A stretch of 64,000 nucleotides of DNA from Streptomyces sp. yr375 (GTDB lineage: Bacteria; Actinomycetota; Actinomycetes; Streptomycetales; Streptomycetaceae). The notes beneath the pieces were generated by a model. That model was given only the letters and a program-made list of their open reading frames with translations, was not told where the DNA came from and did not search any database. Positions 18,475-25,844 of the stretch are shown piece after piece. Every line of letters begins with the position of its first letter. The stretch's first letter is position 1. The position numbers and the translations under genes were made by a program. The stretch spans positions 1 through 64,000 of the forward strand of contig NZ_FOFF01000007.1 of assembly GCF_900110755.1 (NCBI RefSeq). The letters are read 5' to 3'.

Positions 18475-21150
18475 TCAGTCGCCCATGCCGACGCCTGGGG
18501 CGGGGCGCTCGTGGCCCGGGGGCTGTTGCTGCGGTTGCTGGATGGGCGCGGGGGCGGGCGGGCGGTTGACGCGGTCTTGGGGCATGCCGGTCTCCCACAG
18601 GTGTGAACCGGCGATACCGGCGATACCGGCGACACGTGGGGTGGAGGGTGTGGCGGGGGTCGGGGTTCTGGTGACGGCCTTCGGGTCCAGGTCCGGGCGC
18701 TGCCAGCGTTCCGGGATGGTCGAGGTGCGTCGTACGGCTTCGGGGTCGCCTGCCGCTGCCGCCGCGACGGCGCGTGCGCGCAGGGCGCTCTGGCGGGCGA
18801 TCGGGGAGAAGCCGGGGGCCGCGTTGCCGGTCTCGGACGGCAGTCCGCGCAGGCCCATCTGGTTCAGGTCGGCCTGGATTCCCGTCTCCGGGGCGAAGAT
18901 CTCGCGCGGTAGCTGCCAGGAGGCGGCGCCGTCCACGTCGACGCGGTGTTCCCGGCCGTCCACGGCGAAGGTGAGGCCGTAGCCGATGTACTGGTCGTCC
19001 TTGTCGAAGAGCAGGTCCCCGGAGATCTCGCCGCCATGGTCGCGCACCTCGTTCGCGAGGTCCTGGAGGGCGGGCGGGAGCGGGTTGGTGCGGCCGAGGC
19101 TGGTGACGTAGCCGTCGGCTCTGGCCGTTGCCTGTTCCCCGTTCTGGTCCACGTAGTCGGCCTGGAACCAGGTCTGTCCGCTCTCGTGCCGGTAGGTCTC
19201 GATCGCGCCCACCTGCGCCTTGACGATCGTCAGCCGCGGGTTGTCGCCCGTGGCGTACTCGGCGAGCATCGCCGGGTACTGGACCTGGTGCTGGAGCGCG
19301 GCCGGCGGGCTCGAGCCGACGATCGTGACGGCTGCGTCGGGATTCTCCCGCAGGATGATCTCGGCGTTGGCGACTCCGGTGCCGCCGGACCCGGCGATGA
19401 TCCAGTGCTGGGCGGCACGCGGGTCGAAACGGTTCTCGGCGACCTCGTCGCCCAGCAGCGCCCGTCCCGGCGCGGCCTCACGCGCCGCCTCCCACTTCCG
19501 CGTCGAGTCGAGGGCGGTGAAGCAGTTGCCCATGCGGGCGGCGGCATCGGTGTCCAGGCCGGCGGTCAGCGCGTCCTTCAGCGCTGACGACTCCAGCGCG
19601 CCGAGCACGGCCTGGGTGTCCGCGCCGGCCCGCTCGGCCTGGGTCAGCCAGGCCCGCATCTCTCTCGCCCCGGGGACGCCGTTCCCCGCCAGCTCCCGCA
19701 GCCGGTCACCGATCAGCCGCACGGCCTCGCTGCGGCTCTCGACGCCGGTCGCGCCGCGCGGCATTCCCGGTACGACGTCCGGCGTGAGGCCGGTCGCGAC
19801 GCTCGGCGTCCCGTCGCACGCCACCCACAGCGGGGCCGCGCTCTCCTTGCCGTCCTGGTCGAACTTCCTTACCTCGGCGAGGAGTTCACCGTCGTTGCCG
19901 AGGTGCAGACGGGCGCGGCCGTTCACCACGTCGCCCTGGGTGGCGAGTTGGTCCTCCCAGATCCGTACGGCGTGGATGGACACCCGGTCCCGGGGGTCTT
20001 CGACCGCCGTGTAGGGATCGACGCCCATCCACTGCGCGAGGTCGCGGTCCTGGTCCGCGGACTGCACGATCCCGTTCCCGGGGTCCAGATGCCAGCGGCC
20101 GGCCCCGTCCACCAGCAGGGCCTGCGGATCACGCCCGGCGAGGCTCGCCCCGCCGCCGATCACGACCTTCCGCAACGGGAGCTGCCCACCGGCGAGCTGC
20201 CCCTCCAACGCCGCCGCGGTGCGCTCACTGACCTGCGCACGGTACTCCGCCCACCGCTCGGCGGCGGGTTCCAACTGATCGCGGGGGAGCGGCAGCCCGT
20301 TCTGGTCGTAACCGGGAAGCGGCATGCTGACGTCCCGCTCGGCGACGAACGCCTCCACCTGGCGCTCTGCGCGGAGCGCGGCGTCGCGGGAGGCCTGGAG
20401 GGCGGTGGCGTCGGGTGGGGGGAGGTGTTCTATGGGGTGGGCGAGGGTGGCGAGCAGGCTCACGGAATCAGTGGAGAGGGATTCGAACGCCACCCGGTGG
20501 CGGACGCGTGCCGCTCTCTCCTGAGCGTGGAAGGCCGCCTCGTCGCTCATGGCGACGGTGGGCCGGATCCCGTAGGGGTCGAGCAGCGCGGAGAACTCCG
20601 CACGCGCCTCCGCCTGCTGTCGCGGGGACAGAGCGGTGTCATTGCTTTGGTGCGCGAGCCAGTTGAGCTCCCCTACGCGCCCCAGGTCCGCGCTGGACAG
20701 TCGGCGGTCCGCCGGGAGCTCGGCTCCTCCCCGCAGAAGGTCTTCCCGGACGGGAATCAAGCCGTCGGCCGCGCGCTCGCGTACGGCGGTGAGTTCCCCG
20801 AGTTCGTGTGCGAGGACCCGTCCCAGCATCTCGGTCGGAAGACGGTCGGATACGCGGATGACGTAGTTCTGCGAGGCCGTGTTCGTCGCCGTGTCGGCAA
20901 TCGCCCCCGTCTCCAGCGGAATGGCGTCGACCCAGATCTGCGCGGACTTCCCCTGGCTGTCCCGCAGCACGAAATACTGGCGCCCGTCGTCGGCCTCAGC
21001 CGGATCAAGGGAGACCAGTCTGTCTCCCAGGACGGCGGCGGCCACCGCACCCATGTCCCGCCTCGCGGTCGACACGAGCTCTGCCTGCCGCGCGGGTGCG
21101 TCCGGCTGCAAGGTGCTCATGACCATCCGAGGATCGGCCGATGTGTCCAC
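18475..21150 (-). CDS. Large protein with a Rossmann-like domain and His-Glu motif, unknown
   Basis: This 891-aa protein has no signal peptide or membrane segment. An N-terminal region contains VLAHELGELTAV (His115-Glu116), like the start of a gluzincin HExxH but with Gly-Glu where the second His should be. A middle region is alpha-rich. Residues about 570-800 form a dinucleotide-binding pattern (WIIAGSGGTGVANAEIIL, AAVTIVGSSP) followed by a domain like FAD/NAD oxidoreductases. The last 100 residues are proline-rich. Similar long proteins beside small zinc-ribbon proteins occur in actinomycete toxin-like loci, to my recollection. GTG 21150 has GGGGGAGGG 7 nt upstream. It is divergent from 21213. 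Confidence 0.65.
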   Translation of the reverse strand: MDTSADPRMVMSTLQPDAPARQAELVSTARRDMGAVAAAVLGDRLVSLDPAEADDGRQYFVLRDSQGKSAQIWVDAIPLETGAIADTATNTASQNYVIRVSDRLPTEMLGRVLAHELGELTAVRERAADGLIPVREDLLRGGAELPADRRLSSADLGRVGELNWLAHQSNDTALSPRQQAEARAEFSALLDPYGIRPTVAMSDEAAFHAQERAARVRHRVAFESLSTDSVSLLATLAHPIEHLPPPDATALQASRDAALRAERQVEAFVAERDVSMPLPGYDQNGLPLPRDQLEPAAERWAEYRAQVSERTAAALEGQLAGGQLPLRKVVIGGGASLAGRDPQALLVDGAGRWHLDPGNGIVQSADQDRDLAQWMGVDPYTAVEDPRDRVSIHAVRIWEDQLATQGDVVNGRARLHLGNDGELLAEVRKFDQDGKESAAPLWVACDGTPSVATGLTPDVVPGMPRGATGVESRSEAVRLIGDRLRELAGNGVPGAREMRAWLTQAERAGADTQAVLGALESSALKDALTAGLDTDAAARMGNCFTALDSTRKWEAAREAAPGRALLGDEVAENRFDPRAAQHWIIAGSGGTGVANAEIILRENPDAAVTIVGSSPPAALQHQVQYPAMLAEYATGDNPRLTIVKAQVGAIETYRHESGQTWFQADYVDQNGEQATARADGYVTSLGRTNPLPPALQDLANEVRDHGGEISGDLLFDKDDQYIGYGLTFAVDGREHRVDVDGAASWQLPREIFAPETGIQADLNQMGLRGLPSETGNAAPGFSPIARQSALRARAVAAAAAGDPEAVRRTSTIPERWQRPDLDPKAVTRTPTPATPSTPRVAGIAGIAGSHLWETGMPQDRVNRPPAPAPIQQPQQQPPGHERPAPGVGMGD

Positions 21151-21212
21151 GTGACGCCCTCCCCCAGGCTCCGTACATATGCACACCGCACAACAGACTT
21201 TAGGATCATGCC

Positions 21213-21788
21213 ATGTTGAGAGCCCGTTCCTCACTTGAAGCGCACCTGTACATGGACCTGCACCCATGCGAGTGCGGGAGCTCCGACTTCGACCGCCGGC
21301 ACCGCCTGGAGCAGCACGGTGACGACCTCGTCGCCGTGTATGAGGGCCCGTGCGCGCAGTGCGGCCGCAACCGGCACTTCACTTTCCTGATGGCGGCGGA
21401 GATCCCCCCGCCGCCGCCCGCCTTCGGCGGCCCCGAGCCTTCCGAGATCATTGATCCCGGTGAGTTCGCGGCGGTCGCGTCCGACGTCTCCCGCCGTGCC
21501 GGACTGGAGATGCTGAACTCACCCGAGTCCGAGCACCACAGGCACCGTGGCGCGATGGCCTACGCGGTGGCCGCCATCGAGGAGGTCCAGAAGTTCATTC
21601 CTCCGGGCCAGGACGCGGTTCCCGCATCGGCTTTCACTTCCGAGGTGGGCAAGGCCCGCTACGAAAGGGATCCGGGAAAGTTCCGTCGCGACATTCTTGA
21701 GATCGAGCTCCGCCTCACGCGTCAGATCCTCGCAGACATCGACGAGGTCAGCCCTTCGCCCGGCGGTGGGCTGCCGCCGGTCACCTGA
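21213..21788 (+). CDS. Zinc-ribbon protein, partner of the divergent 891-aa gene
   Basis: This 191-aa protein opens MLRARSSLEAHLYMDLHP. It has CEC at about residues 27-29 and CAQC near residue 50 (GPCAQCGRNRHFTF), a probable zinc ribbon. A proline linker (IPPPPPAFGGPEPSEIIDPGEF) and an alpha-helical C-terminal half follow. I recall this as an expanded Streptomyces family found beside large effector-like proteins, which would suit an immunity or adaptor role; this is unverified. TAGGAT at 21201-21206 could be the -10 element of a leaderless transcript. It converges on, and overlaps by 8 bp, the gene ending at 21781. Confidence 0.65.
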   Translation: MLRARSSLEAHLYMDLHPCECGSSDFDRRHRLEQHGDDLVAVYEGPCAQCGRNRHFTFLMAAEIPPPPPAFGGPEPSEIIDPGEFAAVASDVSRRAGLEMLNSPESEHHRHRGAMAYAVAAIEEVQKFIPPGQDAVPASAFTSEVGKARYERDPGKFRRDILEIELRLTRQILADIDEVSPSPGGGLPPVT

Positions 21789-23943
21789 AGCCGCCCGGCT
21801 GCTGGCCGGGCCAGTTCGGGGGTGGGCCCTGGGTCCAGCCGCCGCCCGGCTGTTGCGGGTGGTCCTGGGACGGCCAGTGCGGTTGCTGGGGTGCGGTGGG
21901 CTGGACGCCGGGGGCGTAGGGCTGGTGGGAAGCCGGCGGGTACCCCTGTTGGGCAGCAGCGGGTGCGTACGGCTGCTGGGGTGGCGTGGGGGCGTACGGC
22001 TGTTGGGGAGCCTCGGGGTACGGGTGTTGCGGTGCGGGGAGTTGTGGTGTCGGTGCCGGGTCGAAGTGGGGGAGGGGGGTCATGCTCACCCGGTCGAGGA
22101 AGACGATGTTGGGGTTGCAGTCCACCGGGTGTACCAGGACCGAGCCGCCGGTCCGGCGTTCCACGACCAGGAGGCTGAACTCGGCGAGTGCCTGGAGTTG
22201 CGTGGGTTCGAGAACGTACTCGTAGACGCGCTGTCGGCCGGTCGCCAGGCTGGTGCTGTCGCTGTCGCCGGTGGTGTGCGTCGTGGACTCGTTGGTGCTG
22301 TACGTGACGCTGGTGGAGGTGCCGGTCGTCTCGCTGTAGCTGCCGCCGGAGCTGGTGGAGGAGGACGACGAGAACGGGTTCGCGCCGCCCTGGTAGCTGG
22401 ACGAGCTGCTGCTGCCCCAGTTGGTGCCGCGGGTGACGGACGCGCTGTGGGTCGTCCCCCTGCTGACCGACGAGCCGATCGTCTTGGCGACGGAGGTGTT
22501 GACGGTCCTGCCCTCGGTGTCCGTCAGGGAGTGCAGGACGAAGGAGTGCTCGCGGCCGATGAAGTCCGCCGCGACACGGGCCTCCTGGTGGTTGCCGAGC
22601 TTCATGAAGGCGACCGTGCCGCCGCCGATCATCTGCTCCGCCGCGTCCCTCAAGTGCGGGTGCATCAGCACCAGTTGGGAGCCTCGGCGTTCGCAGACCT
22701 GCGCCAACTGTTCGAGGTGGCGTCGTTGCAGGCCCTGTTCGCCGAGGGCGACCAGGACGGACGGCGCGGTCTCCTGGAAGGACGACAGTCGCCGCATCAC
22801 GCTCTGCACGGCCAGGTCGGCCAGCAGCTCCGTGCTCGCCGAGCCCGCGCCGAAGTCCAGGGCGAGGCAGGTGAGATAGCCGGGGCCGCGTCCCTCGCGG
22901 GCGGTGCCCAGCCGCTCCAGCGGGTGCACGAAGGACACCAGACGGAAGAGGCTGTCGCGTACCTGGTCCTTGTTCTTGTCATTGAGCAGGTCGTCCGCGA
23001 TCCGGTTGCGTTCGTCGCGGCTCAGGCACCCGGTGTCGTCCGCCTCGCCCATCAGGACCCGCAGCCCCGCGCCCAGCCGGGCCAGGGAGACGTCTTCGCC
23101 GAGCGCGCCGCACAGTTGGGTGAGGATGCGGGTGTCGACGGCCCGCTCGGCGCGGCCCGCCTCGGGGTTGTCCCCGTGCACCGCCTCGACCAGCGCGTGC
23201 ACCAGCTCGTGCGGCGCCAGTCCGCCGACGATGCTGCTCTCCGCCATACGACTGGGCAGCACCTGCACGTCGACGGGTACTCCGGCGGCCTCGGCGAGGA
23301 CGGACAGCTCCCGGCACACCAGGGCCTGGGTCAGGTCGACCACGATGACCGGCCGCTCCTGGAGTGTGGAGGTGCCGAGCACGGTGAGGAAGCCCTCGCG
23401 CCCGCGCTGGCTGCCGCCGAAGACGTCAAGGCGTCGTGTGTCGGGGCCGATCGGCAGCGTGCCCCAGGCGTCGAGGCCGCGGACCCACTGCTCCTGCTGG
23501 CTCTCGTGGTACTGCCGATGCTGGTGCCACATCTGCCAGGAGGACTGGAACCGCTGCTCCAGGGACCCCTGTTCGGCCGCGAGCGCCCCGCCGGCGGAGC
23601 TGACCTGCCGCGCGGCCAGCGCCATGCGGGCCAGTCCGACGACGACGGCGACCACGCCGAGGACGACCATCACGGCGCCGACGAAGTAGCTGAGCAGGAA
23701 GCAGACCGCCGCGACACCGCCGCCGATCCTGAGGGCGGAGCGGCGCCGGTCCTCGTGGTCGAGCCGGGCGGCCGCCGCACGGTTCTCGTACCCGACCGCC
23801 ACCTGCTCCCGCTGCGGTTCGGGCTCGGTGAACGGCCGGCGCAGCGACTCGGGGTCGCGGTAGATCCAGCCGAGACGCTGGCCGGGATCGAAGAGGCGCA
23901 GGTAGCGGCCGAGCTGTCCGGCCTCGGTGCTTTCGACAGTCAT
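21781..23943 (-). CDS. VirD4/TraM-recognition-like membrane protein with degenerate P-loop
   Basis: This 720-aa protein has two adjacent membrane helices near residues 70-110 and then a RecA-like domain. Where a P-loop is expected the sequence is VFGGSQRGREGFLTVLG, with no GK[ST]. The later strand SVLVALGEQGLQRRHLEQLA replaces a Walker B. The block MKLGNHQEARVAADFIGREH matches the TraM-recognition region of VirD4/TraG coupling proteins. About 80 Ser/Thr-rich residues follow, and the last 120 are P/Q/Y repeats. It probably lacks ATPase activity and may act as a scaffold. It starts 20 bp after the M48 gene on the same strand, so the two form an operon. Confidence 0.65.
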   Translation of the reverse strand: MTVESTEAGQLGRYLRLFDPGQRLGWIYRDPESLRRPFTEPEPQREQVAVGYENRAAAARLDHEDRRRSALRIGGGVAAVCFLLSYFVGAVMVVLGVVAVVVGLARMALAARQVSSAGGALAAEQGSLEQRFQSSWQMWHQHRQYHESQQEQWVRGLDAWGTLPIGPDTRRLDVFGGSQRGREGFLTVLGTSTLQERPVIVVDLTQALVCRELSVLAEAAGVPVDVQVLPSRMAESSIVGGLAPHELVHALVEAVHGDNPEAGRAERAVDTRILTQLCGALGEDVSLARLGAGLRVLMGEADDTGCLSRDERNRIADDLLNDKNKDQVRDSLFRLVSFVHPLERLGTAREGRGPGYLTCLALDFGAGSASTELLADLAVQSVMRRLSSFQETAPSVLVALGEQGLQRRHLEQLAQVCERRGSQLVLMHPHLRDAAEQMIGGGTVAFMKLGNHQEARVAADFIGREHSFVLHSLTDTEGRTVNTSVAKTIGSSVSRGTTHSASVTRGTNWGSSSSSSYQGGANPFSSSSSTSSGGSYSETTGTSTSVTYSTNESTTHTTGDSDSTSLATGRQRVYEYVLEPTQLQALAEFSLLVVERRTGGSVLVHPVDCNPNIVFLDRVSMTPLPHFDPAPTPQLPAPQHPYPEAPQQPYAPTPPQQPYAPAAAQQGYPPASHQPYAPGVQPTAPQQPHWPSQDHPQQPGGGWTQGPPPNWPGQQPGGFR

Positions 23944-23962
23944 GGGTGAGGCTCCCGGCCGG

Positions 23963-25417
23963 TCAGGCGACGAAGGTCTCGAGCGCGCGGATGCGCTGGT
24001 GGAACGGCGGATGCGAGGACATGAGCCGTGCGATCGGGCCCTCCTTGCGGGCCTCGTCGTCATAGCCCTCCGCCTGCAAGGCCGTGAAGAGGGAGATCAG
24101 CAGCGGCCCGTACCCGAGCTGTCCGGCGAACCGGTCGGCGCGCAGCTCGCCCTGCCGTCCGGCCCAGGCGAGCAGGAACGGGATCGCGTAGAGGGCGAGG
24201 GCGGGCGGGAAGGTGAGGAGGGTCGCGACGGCGAGGGAGCCGAAGACCACGACGAAGATGCCGGCCGCCAGGCAGGAGAGCTCGGCGGTGAAGTAGAAGA
24301 GGAAACGCGTCACGAACTTCACGACGGTCATGAACATCCGGACCGGTACGGCGTACCAGATGCCGAGCAGGAGGGCCCAGGCGTGGCCGCCGACGTGATG
24401 CCCCAGCTCGTGGGCGAGCACGGCCGCCAGCTGCTGGGGCTCCTGCCGCATCGCTCCGCGCGTCACGCCGACGATGTGCCCGGCGGCGGCGGAGGCGTTG
24501 AGCCCGTCGGTGTCCTGCATCCACAGCGCGTATTTCGTGCCGTCGATCCCGGCGCGGCCGGTGACGTCGTCCCAGATCGGCTGGAGCACGGCCAGTTCGG
24601 CACCGGTGGGCGGACGCATCTTGAACAGCAGCCGGGCGAGGCCGCGTTCGGTCGGCCGGTGGAAGATCAGGGCGCCCGAGGCCAGCCAGGCGACGATGAA
24701 CGCGATGTCCAGACCGCTCGGCAGCGCCCGTGAGATCAGCCAGATCACCAGCAGACTGCCCAGGAACAGCGGCACGTTGAGCAGCAGCCTGGTCACCGAC
24801 GTGGAGTCGGCGCCGCGGTGCACCTGCGGAGTGCCGGGCGCGGCGGCGTACGGGGCGGCCGGCGCGTACTGCTGCGGCTGCTGCTCGGGGTACGACAACT
24901 GCGGTGCCTGCGGCGGCGGTTGCTGCGGGTACTGCTGCTGCGGCGCGAACGACTGCTGCGGCGACTGCTGGGCGTACGGGGGCTGTTGACCGTAGGGCGG
25001 CTGCTGGCCGTAGGGCGACTGCTGTCCGTAAGGCGGCTGTTGTCCGTAGGGCGGCGGCTGCTGCCCGTACGGAGGCTGTCCCGGCGCTTGCCCCGGCGCG
25101 TACTGCGGCTGCTGTCCGGGCGCGAACTGGGGCGGCTGGGTGGGGGGTTGGTACGGCTGCTGCTGGTACGGCGGCTGGGGTGGCGGCGCGGCCTGGTAGG
25201 GCGGCTGCTGGTACGGCTGCTGCTGAGGGGGCGCGGCCTGGTACGGGGCTTGCTGAGGCTGGCCGGGCTGGCCGGGCTGGCCGGGCTGGCCCGGCGGTAC
25301 GGGTGGGCCCGGCGGGTAGGCCGGGTTCTGCGGTGGGCCGGGCTGGCCGGCGGGGTGGCCTGGGCCGCCGTACCCGTACGGGTCCTGCGGCTGGCGAGGG
25401 TCAACGGGATGGGTCAT
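23963..25417 (-). CDS. M48-family membrane metalloprotease with P/Q/Y-rich N-terminus
   Basis: This 484-aa protein has about 205 disordered residues built of QQPPYGQQ-like repeats, then several membrane helices and an HtpX/M48 peptidase core. The zinc motif is H336-E337-L-G-H340-H (VLAHELGHHVGGH), and the distal region LRADRFAGQLGY supplies the likely third ligand. It is predicted to cleave membrane or membrane-proximal proteins, with its active site in the cytoplasm. ATG 25417 is chosen because residues upstream are not protein-like. It is the first gene of a minus-strand pair and is divergent from the HerA operon. Confidence 0.85.
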   Translation of the reverse strand: MTHPVDPRQPQDPYGYGGPGHPAGQPGPPQNPAYPPGPPVPPGQPGQPGQPGQPQQAPYQAAPPQQQPYQQPPYQAAPPPQPPYQQQPYQPPTQPPQFAPGQQPQYAPGQAPGQPPYGQQPPPYGQQPPYGQQSPYGQQPPYGQQPPYAQQSPQQSFAPQQQYPQQPPPQAPQLSYPEQQPQQYAPAAPYAAAPGTPQVHRGADSTSVTRLLLNVPLFLGSLLVIWLISRALPSGLDIAFIVAWLASGALIFHRPTERGLARLLFKMRPPTGAELAVLQPIWDDVTGRAGIDGTKYALWMQDTDGLNASAAAGHIVGVTRGAMRQEPQQLAAVLAHELGHHVGGHAWALLLGIWYAVPVRMFMTVVKFVTRFLFYFTAELSCLAAGIFVVVFGSLAVATLLTFPPALALYAIPFLLAWAGRQGELRADRFAGQLGYGPLLISLFTALQAEGYDDEARKEGPIARLMSSHPPFHQRIRALETFVA

Positions 25418-25618
25418 ATGAGTTCGCCCTGAGGGAGATGGGCGCGGTGAAGGCACCCAAATGTGGACAGGTGAGAAATGACCGTCCCGAGGGCGGCAGA
25501 AGAGACGCCTCTGATGATTGAACTCGCCCCCGTGTCCGCCGAAGCGGATGTCAGTCATTGATCAGCAGCCGACACATGGTGCCTGAACCGACATCCCAAG
25601 TCCACCTGGTAACGCGGA

Positions 25619-25654
25619 AAGCGACGTCACGAGCGACGTCACGAGCGACGTCAC
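25619..25654. repeat. Three tandem 12-nt repeats with GACGTC cores
   Basis: Units AAGCGACGTCAC, GAGCGACGTCAC and GAGCGACGTCAC are head to tail at 25619-25630, 25631-25642 and 25643-25654. Each contains the palindrome GACGTC. The array ends 11 bp before a -35 element, a position expected for an activator or repressor array serving the divergent operons. Confidence 0.75.
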
Positions 25655-25665
25655 AGTTGCAAGGC

Positions 25666-25694
25666 TTGGCCGTGTTCGCCCCTGCCTCTAGGGT
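25666..25694 (+). promoter_or_regulatory. Putative promoter of the HerA-calpain operon
   Basis: TTGGCC (25666-25671), a 17-nt spacer and TAGGGT (25689-25694) fit a vegetative Streptomyces promoter. The first ORF begins 30 bp downstream after a strong GGGGGAG ribosome binding site. Confidence 0.55.
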
Positions 25695-25724
25695 GGTGCC
25701 GCAAGATCGACAACGGGGGAGACG

Positions 25725-25844
25725 TTGCCCACCACACCGCTCGCGCACGAGCCTGCCCACATTCCCCAGAGCGAACTCGCCGAGCAGCGGCGGGAACGCG
25801 GCGTACCGGCCGCCGCACGGGTCGAATGGGCCGAACGCATATGA
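25725..25844 (+). CDS. 39-aa leader ORF coupled to the HerA-like ATPase
   Basis: A TTG at 25725 preceded by GGGGGAG opens a 39-codon ORF reading MPTTPLAHEPAHIPQSELAE and ending ARVEWAERI. Its TGA overlaps the ATG of the ATPase gene by 4 bases (ATGA at 25841). The amphipathic, charged composition looks protein-like, and its ribosome binding site is stronger than that of the ATPase. It may be a real small subunit or a coupling leader. It is too short for firm assignment. Confidence 0.5.
   Translation: MPTTPLAHEPAHIPQSELAEQRRERGVPAAARVEWAERI

Larger units (their letters stand above)
25418..25724. other. 307-bp divergent regulatory region
   Basis: This stretch separates the M48 operon from the HerA operon. 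It contains the 12-nt repeats at 25619-25654 and the promoter at 25666-25694, both listed separately. I see no gene in it. Confidence 0.5.

Noticed and set aside
18475..21150. The 891-aa protein as a zinc metalloprotease from AHELGE
   Set aside because: The second histidine of HExxH is absent (HELGE), so a gluzincin active site cannot be claimed.
25619..25654. The 12-nt repeats as plasmid-type iterons
   Set aside because: There are only three copies, no replication protein is nearby, and they abut a promoter, so a regulatory role fits better.
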